A DNA stretch of 64,000 bases. Origin: Neoarius graeffei. Lineage: Eukaryota > Chordata > Actinopteri > Siluriformes > Ariidae. The notes under the pieces are model-generated. The model had not been told where the DNA came from, did not search any database, and saw nothing but the letters and a program-made list of their open reading frames with translations. The stretch covers positions 51,515,021 to 51,579,020 of the forward strand of contig NC_083587.1 of the NCBI RefSeq assembly GCF_027579695.1, given 5' to 3'. The translations under genes and the position numbers were made by a program. Below are positions 1 to 10,593 of the stretch, piece after piece. Each line of letters begins with the position of its first letter. Position 1 is the stretch's first letter.

Positions 1-241
1 TCATCGCAGGGCCGACACATAGACACTGACAACCATTCACACCAACGGTCAATTTAGAGCCACCAATTAGCCTAACTTGCATGTCTTTGGGGGAAACCCG
101 AGCACCCGGAGGAAACCCATGCAGACACGGGGAGAACACGCAAACTCCACACAGAAAGGCCCCTGTCGGCCACTGGGCTCGAACCCAGAACCTTCTTGCT
201 GTGAGGCGACGGTGCTAACCACTACACCATCGTGCCACCCT
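1..241 (-). mobile_element. V-SINE, cut by window start
   Basis: The tRNA-like head is at the right end, so the element reads on the minus strand. It shows the conserved central block of fish V-SINEs (repeats with a tRNA-derived head and a shared core around 'gggtgctccggtttcccc'). Its 3' part lies outside the window. The same family recurs at least seven more times here. Confidence 0.85.
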
Positions 242-621
242 GTGCATGAAAATTTCAGAAGATTTTCTGAAATTCTTAAACTAGCCCATCTGGCACCAAT
301 AGCCAAGCCACAATGTCACCAAGATCAAAATTTACCCCCATTCTTAAGCTTGATGAGAACATTATCTGAAGTTTGTGTATTCAAATGATTTTATACACTG
401 TGCTGCTGCCACATGACTGGCTGACTGGATAATTGCCTGAATGACGGGGTACAACTGTTCCTATTTAACTGGCCAGTAGATGTATATTAAGGATGTAACC
501 AAACACAAATCCATTATTATTATGAACAGATACATATGGGATGTTTTGGGATTATTACATTATGATTATTGTTATTATATGAATGTTTAATTTCTAATAC
601 ATGTATTATCTTGTCCTACAG
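242..621. other. Intron end, no gene seen
   Basis: AT-rich sequence between the first SINE and the splice acceptor at 620-621. I see no exon, RNA gene or recognisable repeat. It is probably the last intron of the gene ending at 1006. Confidence 0.5.
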
Positions 622-1006
622 GGATACACTCACTGAGAGAGACTTGGCACGAAAGGAGTCTTATGAACGAAAGCGTGTGCGTCATTTTGTAGTGCGCCGA
701 TACCTCAATCAGACCTTTTGCACTGGTGAAGATGGAACAAAACTGCGTGAGTATCGGCTACCGTATAAACCCATTCTTCCGCTACAGATCTTCGTGCCCA
801 GGAACCTTAGCACTCCACCAGAGACACGCAGAGAGCCATCACCTTCCTGTTTGCACTCAGACAGAGACTCTGAGAAGAGCTGGAGTCAGAAGAAAGTCCT
901 GTGGTCTGATGTGGAAGATGTGATACAACCAGAGAGCACAGAGTTTAGAGTACGGACACTTGTGTCACCAGCGAGGGACTTGGCGCATCGCTTCCAGCGG
1001 ACATGA
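622..1006 (+). CDS. Terminal coding exon of an unrecognised gene
   Basis: A pyrimidine-rich acceptor (ttgtcctacag) ends at 621 and an open frame follows to TGA at 1004-1006, giving 127 complete codons plus the last base of a split codon (phase 2 intron). An in-frame ATG at 569 lies inside the intron, so I do not take it as the start. The peptide is basic and hydrophilic, beginning DTLTERDLARKESYERKR and holding the segment VRRYLNQTFCTGEDG, then a Ser/Pro-rich stretch and an Arg-rich end (AHRFQRT). It has no membrane segment and no catalytic motif I can name. Clean frame, codon use and splice site argue for a real host gene whose other exons lie left of the window. I do not recognise the family. 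Confidence 0.6.
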
Positions 1007-1190
1007 AAAATAACATGAAATAACAGCTGCTGATAGTGCACTACACTGAGTGTTAAAACTTTCAGTATTGTTACTTATTATGCAACAGCACTGCTGAATT
1101 CTCAAATCTGATTAGTCAGAAGGCTAATTAGTTATAGAAAAATTAACTTAGCTTAACTAATTAAGCTAAAACTTAATTAATTAAATTAGC

Positions 1191-1564
1191 TGCTCATCTC
1201 ATTATCTCTAGCCGCTTTATCCTGTTCTACAGGGTCGCAGGCAAGCTGGAGCCTATCCCAGCTGACTACGGGCGAAAGGCGGGGTACACCCTGGACAAGT
1301 CGCCAGGTCATCACAGGGCTGACACATAGACACAGACAACCATTCACACTCACATTCACACCTACGGTCAATTTAGAGTCACCAGTTAACCTAACCTGCA
1401 TGTCTTTGGACTGTGGGGGAAACCGGAGCACCCGGAGGAAACCCACGCGGACACGGGGAGAACATGCAAACTCCGCACAGAAAGGCCCTCGTCGGCCACG
1501 GGGGTCGAACCCGGACCTTCTTGCTGTGAGGCGACAGCGCTAACCACTATACCACCGTGCCGCC
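1191..1564 (-). mobile_element. V-SINE, near full length
   Basis: Complete V-SINE: tRNA-like head at 1500-1564 (minus strand), conserved core near 1400-1440, and a tail of catctcatt type at the left end. No clear target-site duplication is visible. It lies in the 3' flank of the exon ending at 1006. Confidence 0.85.
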
Positions 1565-1640
1565 CCCATAATAATCAAACTGTAATAAATAAAAATTTTA
1601 AAAGGTGGTTATTGAACAAAAAAGAACATATAAGTATAGG

Positions 1641-1771
1641 TAATCGTATGAGGCCGAGTAAAATTAAGGATTAATTTCACGAGTGATTTCGAAGTTTTGA
1701 AAATTGCAATTTCAAAACTTTGAAATCACTCGTGAAATTGATCCTTAATTTTACAAGGAATCATACGATTA
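1641..1771. repeat. Near-perfect 131-bp palindrome
   Basis: Two arms of about 60 bp, starting taatcgtatga and ending tcatacgatta, meet at a centre near 1704. With few mismatches the strand could fold into one long hairpin. It is probably a foldback transposon relic and lies directly left of the element at 1779. Confidence 0.75.
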
Positions 1772-1778
1772 CTTGTTT

Positions 1779-2340
1779 ATAATATATAGGACCAAATTCA
1801 TACTTCGGAAGCCATTGAAGTTCACAACATTTGTCATTCACGTTTTCTGAACCAATCAGAGCGTAAGACTATCTTGCACGTTTGAATCAGTTTCTAAAGC
1901 GTCTTTCATCATGACACGGCGACACGACACGAGGATTTTGAAAGTGATTTTCCCCCATTTTCTTTCCTCACTTCTGCATAAAACTACGATAGCACCATGT
2001 CTAACTCGCAGCATTCATATGCCACTAGAGAGTCGTTTATTTGTTTTTCTGCGACCCATTTCTTAAACACGGAAAGCCAAAAATTCGTACTTTTTTGGTA
2101 TTTTCATTTTCACTTGCAGCTTTCAATTGGTTTATCATTTCTTCGTCAAATATAGCGAAACGTGGTATTGCTGAGTCAGCAGAGTCAGCCATTTTGTTGA
2201 CAAAATTTGCTAATTTTTGTAACCGTAACCAAGCAACGAACTAGCCAATAGCATTTCAGAAATATGGCCCCGTGTTAAGGAAAAAAGCCCTCCTTGATTG
2301 ACCAATCAGAACTGAGTAATTTGGCCCTATGTATTATAAT
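1779..2340. mobile_element. Non-autonomous DNA element with inverted ends, carrying a Crypton-like fragment
   Basis: The ends are inverted copies: tataatatataggaccaaatt at 1779 against the reverse complement of aatttggccctatgtattata ending near 2340. The body (minus strand) carries the start of a gene resembling the KIAA1958/ZMYM-type, Crypton-derived DUF3504 proteins of fish. At about 560 bp it is far too short to encode a full recombinase, so it must move in trans if at all. Confidence 0.55.
1908..2192 (-). pseudogene. Broken N-terminus of a KIAA1958-like (Crypton-derived) protein
   Basis: An ATG at 2192 opens a frame reading MADSADSAIPRFAIFDEEM. The expected N-terminal helix region of KIAA1958-like proteins then breaks by frameshift near 2090 and resumes in another frame as FKKWVAEKQI, then a stretch resembling the LDxxLSxFYAEVRxxxG motif of the DUF3504 N-terminal domain. 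An in-frame stop interrupts that motif. The catalytic tyrosine-recombinase part is absent. Family assignment is from memory of the motif pattern. Confidence 0.45.
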
Positions 2341-2341
2341 C

Positions 2342-2868
2342 ATTGATATAGTGAACGTTTCTGTAAGGACAAAAAAGGAAGGAGTCTCCAGTGCCAGGGC
2401 TTTGTAAGTCACTAAGTTTTCTGACAAGACAGATGATTTTGAGCAAGAGAGAAATAAAGAGTGGTTAGATTATAACTGCTATAACGTAAGTGACAACAGG
2501 AACTTGCTTTGTGGGTGTTCCATAACAATAACTGTACCTATAAACATCATAATGTATAAGTATGATGTGCTGTTCATTAGTCAATTAAAAAGTGTCATCT
2601 TTCACAAATCACTGCAGTATAACAAGAATAAAACTCTTCAGGGCGAGCTGTAATATTGCATCAGTCCGCATCACACCACCCCATCGTTTATTATTTTACT
2701 ATAACAACAACCCCAACCCCCAAGGTTTTTTATTCCTTACATAATCATCTTTTAACTTCTGCATTAAAACTGCTGTTTCAGGTCTTGTGGGAAAGTTTTA
2801 TAAGGGACTTCATTATGGTTATATAAATAATACATAAGCTAATTATATAAAATTGTACAAACATTTAC
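2342..2868. other. Unassigned intergenic sequence
   Basis: AT-rich sequence with a C-rich patch (ccccaaccccc near 2712). I see no open reading frame of note, splice signal or repeat I can name; part could be an old dispersed repeat. Confidence 0.4.
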
Positions 2869-2872
2869 TTAA

Positions 2873-3891
2873 AGTGCCATTCCACCATTGGATGTATTCT
2901 TTGGCATAAAATACAATATATTTTATGACAACATGACTAGACAGAGAAATCTTTTAGCTTCAAAATGATATCTCATCTCATCTCCTCTAGCCGCTTCATC
3001 CTTCTACAGGGCCGCAGGCAAGCTGGAGCCTATCCCAGCTGACTACGGGCGAAAGGCGGGGTACACCCTGGACAAGTCGCCAGGTCATCACAGGGCTGAC
3101 ACATAGACACAGACAACCATTCACACCTACGGTCAATTTAGAGTCACCAGTTAACCTAACCTGCATGTCTTTGGACTGTGGGGGAAACCGGAGCACCCGG
3201 AGGAAACCCACGCGGACACGGGGAGAACATGCAAACTCCGCACAGAAAGGCCCTCGCCGGCCCCGGGGCTTGAACCCAGGACCTTCTTGCTGTGAGGCGA
3301 CAGCGCTAACCACTACACCACCATGCCGCCTTCAAAATGATATATCAAACATAATTTTTTGACAACGACAAGTATATTAATTTTGCGACCAAAGTCACCT
3401 ACCCTTTTAATTTCCGCGCGGTAGTGAAACATGATGTCATCGGCAGGTTCCCCTTCTTGTGTACCACGTGTCGGTCTATTTTTAGACCAGGAAACCCCCA
3501 AAGTGAGAGAGTCATTTCTCCTCGTATATGGGGGCCAAAAAAATTGCGGAAAATTTTGAGTTAATCTTTCAGTTAGCTAGATTTATTGGTATTAGCTAGA
3601 TTTATTGGTATTATTTTTATCGCGTTCTATCCGCCATTGCTGATAATATGTGCCACGTCACACGTCACGTGGTACACAAGAAGGGGAACCTGCCGATGAC
3701 ATCACGCGCGGAAATTAAAAGGGTAGGTGACTTTGGTCGCAAAATTAATATACTTGTTGTTGTCAAAAAATTATGTTTGATATATCATTTTGAAGCTAAA
3801 AGATTTCTCTATCTAGTGATACCATTTATATATGTTGTCAAAATATATTGTATTTTATGCCAAAGAATACATCCAATGGTGGAATGGCACT
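2873..3891. mobile_element. Kolobok-like foldback element with TTAA duplication
   Basis: The ends are inverted (agtgccattccaccattgg and its reverse complement) and each is flanked by TTAA (2869-2872 and 3892-3895). TTAA duplication is the signature of Kolobok and piggyBac superfamilies; the terminus here is not the piggyBac CCY type. The inverted arms extend about 300 bp, through 'ccgatgacatca', so the element is largely one long palindrome around 3520-3600. Without the V-SINE inside and its duplicated target it is about 647 bp and non-coding. Confidence 0.7.
2972..3330 (-). mobile_element. V-SINE inserted in the Kolobok-like element
   Basis: Complete V-SINE flanked by a 13-bp direct repeat, ttcaaaatgatat, at 2959-2971 and 3331-3343. 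This is a clean target-site duplication and shows the SINE jumped into the left arm of the older foldback element. Confidence 0.9.
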
Positions 3892-3895
3892 TTAA

Positions 3896-4394
3896 GATAA
3901 CTAGAAGGGCACTCAGAGAGCGCAGACCTTCACCAATCGGCTCTTCTATGATATGAAAATCTGCAACTGCAACCACTTTATATGTCTGGATATATTTCCA
4001 AAACTACTCGAATGATGTGCCTACATGTGCATCCTACAGGATTACTGGTACCTGTGAACGTGGACTGTGATATGAAGTTATCATATTTCTACATTGGTTA
4101 TGTTTTGTCACTCCTGAACTTTACTGCCATCTACTGGATTTTTTAGTACTCTTTTTTTAATTATTATATTTGACAAATAACAACAAACATGACCATCTAC
4201 TTACTGGATTTTAAGATGTATGGTATGGCTGAGTGCAAACTTCCGCCAAGGCCAAATGACGTATCTCATAACCTTAGCACAACTGAAACGAAATTTGTGG
4301 ATCCACCCAATTCGTGGATCTGCTCCAAAATGTAATGGGTTCTTCCTTGGTCCATGCTATGCCCTTCCACCAAGTTGTATTAATTTTTTGCTAA
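3896..4394. repeat. Fragments of a dispersed non-LTR-like repeat
   Basis: Pieces around 3905-3950 (gggcactcagagagcgcagacc) and 4225-4385 (gggttcttccttggtccatgc, ccttccaccaagt) look like parts of a widespread fish repeat that I associate with RTE-type LINE 3' ends. No coding sequence survives. The label is a recollection, not a computed match. Confidence 0.35.
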
Positions 4395-4934
4395 GCTCTT
4401 GTATTGGTGATGGAAGAGTCAAACTACTTTAAAAGTCTTCTCCAGCTCATCCCAAAGACTTTCAACGGGGTTAAGGTCAGGACTCTGTGGTGGCCAGCTC
4501 ATGTGTGAAAGTGATTCCTCATGCTTCCTGAACCACTCTTTCACTATTTGAGCTCTAATTTTATGCCCGTGCCATCAGGGAAGAAAAAAAAATCTATTGA
4601 TGGGATAACCTGATCATTTAGTACATTCAAGTTTTCAGCTGACTTCATTTTATTGCCACATTATGTTGCTGAGCCTCAACCTGACCAACTGAAGCAACCC
4701 CAGATCATAACACTGCCTCCAGAGGCTTGGACAGTAGCCACTATACATGATGGTGCAGCACCTTTTCTAATGATTAGCCTCACTAACAACTGGCTTTCTT
4801 TGGGCCACACAGCTGTTTAGTCCCTTTCTTGAAAGTTATTGTTGCATTGTGCATGTGGAAATGTTTTTTACTTTCACTATTAAACAGAGCCATGAGTTCT
4901 GTGGTCAATTTGTTTTCCAATCCGACTTCACCAA

Positions 4935-5280
4935 GCGGGGCGGCACGGTGGTGTAGTGGTTAGCGCTGTCGCCTCACAGCAAGAAGGTTCTGGGTTTGAG
5001 CCCCGTGGCCGGCGAGGGCCTTTCTGTGTGGAGTTTGCATGTTCTCCCCGTGTCTGCATGGATTTCCTCCGGGTGCTCCGGTTTCCCCCACAGTCCAAAG
5101 ACATGCAGGTTAGGCTAATTGGTGGCTCTAAATTGACCGTAGGTGTGAATGAGAGTGTGAATGGTTGTTTGTCTCTATGTGTCAGCCCTGCGATGACCTG
5201 GCGACTTGTACAGGGATAGGATCCAGCTTGCCTGTGACCCTATACAGGATAAGTGGCTACAGATAACGGATGGACGGATG
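4935..5280 (+). mobile_element. V-SINE, plus orientation, with target-site duplication
   Basis: The only V-SINE here reading on the plus strand. Pol III boxes are visible in the tRNA-like head: A-box-like tggtgtagtggt at 4949-4960 and B-box-like ggtttgagccc at 4993-5003. The 11-bp direct repeat gacttcaccaa flanks it (4924-4934 and 5281-5291). The tail ends in a gatggacg-type repeat instead of gatgag. Confidence 0.9.
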
Positions 5281-5397
5281 GACTTCACCAAACGTTTAAG
5301 TGATCTCTGATCACAGTCAGTCAAGCTATTTCACATTTCTTCTGCAAAGCTGATGGTTAAAAGTTCTTAACCCAATTCCAGTAATTTCAGCAATCTC

Positions 5398-5748
5398 ATT
5401 ATCTCTAGCCGCTTTATCCTGTTCTACAGGATCGCAGGCAAGCTGGAGCCTATCCCAGCTGACTATGGGCGAAAGGCGGGGTACACCCTGGACAAGTCGC
5501 CAGGTCATCACAGGGTTGACACATAGACACAGACAACCATTCACACTCACATTCACACCTACGCTCAATTTAGAGCCACCAGTTAACCTAACCTGCATGT
5601 CTTTGGGGGAAACCGGAAAACCCAGAGGAAACCCACGCGGACACGGGGAGAACATGCAAACTCCACACAGAAAGGCCAGCCACGGGGCTCGAACCCGGAC
5701 CGTCTTGCTGTGAGGCGACAGCGCTAACCACTACACCACCGTGCCACC
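5398..5748 (-). mobile_element. V-SINE with 15-bp target-site duplication
   Basis: Minus-oriented V-SINE flanked by aatttcagcaatctc at 5383-5397 and 5749-5763. It sits in the same Tc1 relic as the plus-oriented copy 118 bp to its left. Confidence 0.9.
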
Positions 5749-6013
5749 AATTTCAGCAATCTCCTTAGTTATTTTATGTGCTTGATGCAAGTCAGTAGTT
5801 TGACCCTTCTGCAACACTGTAACATCGTTTACACAACCACAGGATGCATCTTCAGACATGGTTGTTTCAGAAATGAGAAGCTACTCACTTCCATCAGTTC
5901 GGGTTAAAAGAATTGTTGCCAGCAGAAACACAGCAGTAATTATCCAATCAAAGGCTCTTAAGTATTTGCTTATTTAAATCCAATTAGTGACCTTTTTGGC
6001 CATGGCAGTGTAT

Positions 6014-6540
6014 ACAGATACATTACAATGCAGCAAATTGTAGTTCGTGTTAGGACTGGTTGTCTTTCTTTAAGACTAGACACCAAGACCATCATTCAGC
6101 ATGTCTGTCTAGAAATGATGGATATGAGCACAACTTTAGGTACCAGGAATAATGTTCCACTGATTTAGGATTTTCTAGAACTAATATATGAATGTCATGG
6201 TTTAACAGATGTAGGCAACAATGGTTGATCATGACTCCTGTGAGACATCTGGAATTGTCTTTCTGATACGGTTGTGGATTTCAGAAAGCCATAACGTTGG
6301 CAGGATGAAAGAACAGGGTTCAGCCTAATCACACTGAATAAACATTTCAGCTCCAAATATTCCCACATATTCTTCTTTGGGATTGTTTAATTTGGAACCA
6401 CTGTTGTACAGCACCCCAGTTATCGCTTCAGTTGGGATTCAGGTTTTGAAATCATACACTGCCATCTAGAGGACAACACCTGCAATTACTGCACATTGGA
6501 GTGTTCATTGTATAAATACTATGAGAAACCCTAGCGTTAT
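6014..6540. other. Unassigned sequence
   Basis: No open frame, splice site or repeat that I can name. It may be old intergenic DNA at the left edge of the duplicated segment. Confidence 0.4.
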
Positions 6541-6915
6541 CTCATCTTATCTCATTATCTCTAGCCGCTTTATCCTGTTGTCGCAGGCAAGCTGGAGCCT
6601 ATCCCAGCTGACTACGGGCGAAAGGCGGGGTACACCCTGGACAAGTCGCCAGGTCATCACAGGGCTGACACATAGACACAGACAACCATTCACACTCACA
6701 TTCACACCTACGGTCAATTTAGAGTCACCAGTTAACCTAACCTGCATGTCTTTGGACTGTGGGGGAAACCGGAGCACCCGGAGGAAACCCACGCGGACAC
6801 GGGGAGAACATGCAAACTCCACACAGAAAGGCCCTCGCCGGCCACAGGGCTTGAACCCGGACCTTCTTGCTGTGAGGCGACAGCGCTAACCACTACACCA
6901 CCGTGCCGCCCCCCC
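6541..6915 (-). mobile_element. V-SINE A, left border of duplication copy 1
   Basis: Full V-SINE with imperfect flanking repeat (agcgttat at 6533-6540, agtgttat at 6916-6923). Its right flank (cagtgttatttggtaataaa) also follows the V-SINE at 45771-46150, while its left flank does not. It therefore marks the exact left limit of the duplicated segment. Confidence 0.85.
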
Positions 6916-7758
6916 AGTGTTATTTGGTAATAAAATAAAATATTTTAAATCTCTCTTCAACCAAAAGGATTTTTGAGTCTTATTATTTATGTTTGTGATA
7001 TTACGTTGTATTTTATTATAGAAAACAATACCATTTAACTGTCATAATAGGGTAATCCCATACATAAATATAACTTCTATGTAATGCTGCAGTATGAAGT
7101 GTGTCGTGTTTGAGAAAGCAAGTGTGTATAAACTGTCAGAGAAAGAGAGAATAAAATCAAAGTTAAAAAATTTACTCAAACAAACAAACAAACCACCCCA
7201 GACCACTTATTTGGAATGAAGGTTTTTATTTATTTATATATTTTTAAAGATTATCATTATAGGGATGATTTTACATCAGTAGGAATAAACAAACAAACAA
7301 ACAAACACGTAAAACAACTATAATTTCATGCTGAATAACAGAAAAGGCACTATGCACTCAGAGAAGCAGCATTATTTTATTATTTTCGAATGATTGTCAG
7401 TAGGTTTAGTAGTCCCATCCCCCAAAACATCATTAATATGCTTGACTAGGCAAAGTTAAAGAAACATACAGATGGGTGACGAATTAAAGGAGACTCAGGG
7501 CCCGTTTACACGAGGACGCTGTCGGGTAAAAACGACTAAATATTTTATCGGAAGTGCCTTTCGTCTATACGGGGACGGCGTTTCCGAGGCTGAAAAACGG
7601 AAAAAATTGAAAACGCCTTCCAGAGTGGATAAATTAAAAACAGCCCCCGTTGCATATCCGTCTAAACTACCCAATACGCCAAACTCTGCTCGGATCTGCT
7701 CACGTCGGGTACGCGTTTACGTCATACATGTGTCATATACTGTACATGCCAGCCCGGG

Positions 7759-7930
7759 AAGTAAGAAAGTAAGTAAAAAAGTAAGAGCATGTCTGATTAC
7801 ATCGATCCAACGGACCTTCAAGCTGCTCTGGCAGCTTTAATAAACGTCCAGGAGTCCTTCGAACATCTATACCGTTAATGAACAGACGCGGGTATAGTAT
7901 GCTCTTACTTTTTTACTTACTTTCTTACTT
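7759..7930. repeat. 32-bp inverted repeat pair
   Basis: The arm at 7759-7790 (aagtaagaaagtaagtaaaa...) recurs inverted at 7899-7930, with 108 bp between. The enclosed sequence includes the small frame MSDYIDPTDLQAAL. Confidence 0.8.
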
Positions 7931-8759
7931 ACCATAGCCAGAGTAGTCAAAGTTTTTGCGGCGCAGATGTGCAGATCAGACAAGACGGAAGCCGTTGCGC
8001 ATGCGTGCAGACATAGCGGAGGTCTTTCACAGCACCACCTAGCCGCCTGGCATGCACATCTGTGACAGAGCACAATGCGTCTGTCACTAAACAGCGGTTC
8101 CTCCCGCTGGTCATGTTTCAATGGTCAAGTGCAATGGACTAAACCACAGTTGCAAAGACATTCCAAATACAATCTGTGTTGTATGTCTGTTGTGGGTTTG
8201 GTAATGGGGGCTTTACAAGTATGTTTTGTTATGGGTACATTTGTTACAACTTTTAGATATGTAAACCTGAAATGTGTTCATAGTAAAAGACGCGACACAG
8301 GTTTAAACAGCGCAAGCATTTATTAGTTTTCACTATAAACAATAGCGTGTAAAGATTCATTAAGTGCGCACGTTTAACATCTGAATCCATTTCTGCTAGA
8401 GTTTATCTAACATCAGCCAGAAATGTTTGTAGCCATTTACCTGTTGTAGGCTACATCCACACGACAACGGCAACGAGATGTTATTTAAAAATATATCGCG
8501 TCCAAATGGGCAATGATCAGTAAAATATCAGGTCCATATGGCAACGCAACGCTTGCTGAAAACAATGCAATACACATGCCACACCTCTAGGGGCGCTGTA
8601 AGACGGTCCCTTCGGAGACACCAGAACAATAGAAGTAGTAAGGACGCATGCACATAAACTATTATGCGCGAGACTTCATATTAGCCACAAAGTCAGAAAA
8701 ATCTGTTCGTAAAATTACATTATAATGACCAAATACAATGAAAAGTATTTTTCCAGTCT

Positions 8760-9160
8760 CACCTGTGAAAGGTAATCCCATGTGATCTCGTTCGGACGGC
8801 AAACCTGTTGGTACAGTTAAACGCAGCTAATCTTTATTCTCCGCTTTGACCTATCCAATATGGCGGTGAGGATGACGTATGATTCTACGCGGAAGGCGGC
8901 GTCTTTAATGGTCCGGAATAAATTGAATACTACACGTTGATAGATTAATTTGTTGTTTCTCACCTGTGAAAGGTAATCCCATGTGAGCTCGTTTGGATGG
9001 TAAACCTGTTGGTACAGTTAAAGGCAGCGCATGAATCTTTATTCTCCGCTTTGACCTATCCAATATGGCGGCGAGGATGACGTATGATTCTACGCGGAAG
9101 GCGGCGTCTTTAATGGTCCGGAATAAATTGAATGCTACACGTTGATGGATTAATTTGCTC
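8760..9160. repeat. Tandem repeat, two units of about 201 bp
   Basis: Unit 1 at 8760-8960 and unit 2 at 8961-9160 both start cacctgtgaaaggtaatccc and end with an acacgttgat block; they differ at only a few bases. Each unit holds ccaatatggcgg and tgacgtatg, which resemble binding sites, but this is not evidence of function. Confidence 0.85.
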
Positions 9161-9277
9161 CTCTACGCCCTTTTTGAGGAATGTATTGTCGGACTTAAAC
9201 CAACATCTGAAGAGGTGAGATCGCTCCTTTTTTTCCCTATTTTTGCTGGCGGGATTGACTCTGCCCTAAGGGCAGAG

Positions 9278-9305
<28 letters not shown>
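9278..9305. repeat. (TC)n microsatellite
   Basis: Fourteen TC units directly after a small palindrome (gactctgccctaagggcagag). Confidence 0.95.
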
Positions 9306-9308
<3 letters not shown>

Positions 9309-9567
9309 TTGCACCATTACACAATAAATATTCACAGTGAAAATATTTTGTAAGTGCGTTTCATGAACCAAGTTATAGGATTTGTTGACAACTCGCATCG
9401 CATCGCAATGAGAAGATCATTGGCACTACTGGTGTTAAGAATCAGACCATTTCATAAATGAATATTTTGCTGTAGAGCTGCAGTGTTTGTACAATTGCAT
9501 GTTTTTGCTTCACTATTACTGTCACTATTCTGCTTCTTGCATTACTACTGTGAACTAAACACTGAAC

Positions 9568-9597
9568 ATAATAATAATAATAATAATAATAATAATA
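9568..9597. repeat. (AAT)n microsatellite
   Basis: About ten AAT units in the right part of the 3.1-kb transposon. Confidence 0.95.
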
Positions 9598-10593
9598 TCC
9601 AAGCTCGTGTTTCACTCTCACTAGTGCTCTGTAAGGCTTTTTCCTGGTGATATTCGTTACACTTCTACCCAGCGTGAAGCACTCACAGTCATGTGGTTGT
9701 GACGTCATCGTAAACAAATCCGTTCTACTCATCCAGACGACTTCACAACGGCAACGTTGCCAGATCTTTCCACTCTGGAACCCGTTCTCAAAAAGATTGC
9801 ATTTTGGGCACCCAAAACGCCGGTGCCGTGTGGACGCCAGGCCTAAACGATAAGCAATTGTATCGGAGTCACCTGAATCCGTTGCCGTGTGGACAGGGCC
9901 GTAGTCTTCCGGGTGCGGGACCAAACCAGAATGCAGGTCTGAAAGCGCTTTTCAAGGTTTCTTCCGCGATGCGCGGGAAAGCAGCTCATTAGAGCGGAGA
10001 GAAATGGTCTAAAAATCTGACGTAAGCGTTTGTTGTAATATTTAAGGTCTGCACATTGTTGTAGGAGTGTAATGCATGCAGTGAAAATGTTTAGAACTGT
10101 TAAAATCTGTCTAGATGTGTTGATTGATTTTAATTGTGTTAAGACTGTGACGTAGTCTTTTAAATATGCACTGCACTGTTCATTCGGGAGACGGCCTCGG
10201 CAGGGAGAGGACGCATGACTTGAGCTCTGTGTGAGTAATGCCAGAGTAGGCTAGCTTGCGTGGGCATTTTGTCCCAGAATTTTTTTTTGTTTGGTTTTGT
10301 CATCAGTGGTTTTTTTTGTTTGTTTGTTTGTCCTGTTTGTGTTAACTGCCGGCTTAATAAAAAGAAAACTATTTTTGTACAAGAATTTTCCTTGTTTTGC
10401 TCATCATTCTGACTGACTACTCCATCCGCTCGGCACACTCTATTACAACATCCAATTGAATTCCACACATTTATGCGTCACCGTATAGACGCAGATTTCC
10501 TCCTTGAAAACGGTCGTGTAGACGCGGAAAAAAGTGAGAACGAAAACGGACTTTTGCGTTTTTGTTTCAGACCGTCCCCGTGTAAAGTGGGCC

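Larger units (their letters stand above)
4395..6013 (-). mobile_element. Old Tc1-like transposon relic
   Basis: On the minus strand, 4440-4500 encodes the degraded Tc1 signature PQSPDLNP-xES, which precedes the last acidic residue of the DDE triad. The right end at 5990-6013 (gacctttttggccatggcagtg, then TA) matches a Tc1-like inverted terminal repeat. The transposase frame is broken many times. Two V-SINEs in opposite orientation (4935-5280 and 5398-5748) later inserted into it. The left end is uncertain. Confidence 0.65.
8451..9903. mobile_element. Possible nested element with inverted ends
   Basis: The left sequence ctacatccacacgacaacgg near 8451 and the reverse complement of ccgttgccgtgtggacaggg near 9880-9899 are inverted and share the core ccacacg-caacgg. 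They would bound a 1.4-kb element inside the 3.1-kb one. No target duplication was confirmed. Confidence 0.4.
7499..10593. mobile_element. 3.1-kb non-autonomous DNA transposon, composite
   Basis: The ends are inverted: ggcccgtttacacgagg at the left and, read on the minus strand, ggcccactttacacgggg at the right. A 4-5 bp target duplication (tcag or ctcag) flanks it. Copy 2 has the uninterrupted site (agactcagtaagg near 46721), so the insertion postdates the duplication. No transposase is present. A 29-codon frame (7789-7878, MSDYIDPTDLQAAL...) could be the leftover start of a transposase gene. The element holds a hairpin pair (7759-7930), a tandem repeat (8760-9160) and a second, nested pair of inverted ends (8451 and 9903). 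It lies downstream of the ccdc127 stop codon, perhaps in its 3' UTR. Superfamily not assigned. Confidence 0.75.

Noticed and set aside
569-621. ATG at 569 as the start of the first gene
   Set aside because: It lies before a strong splice acceptor (cctacag at 615-621); the frame is open there only by chance.
1186-1446. Frames of 80-120 codons in the V-SINEs (also 2996-3313, 5326-5655, 6547-6822, 45730-46125, 53385-53744)
   Set aside because: The same frame recurs in every SINE copy because the repeat is the same; SINEs do not encode protein.
4935-5010. SINE heads as true tRNA genes
   Set aside because: A and B boxes are present but the cloverleaf is incomplete and each is joined to the SINE body.
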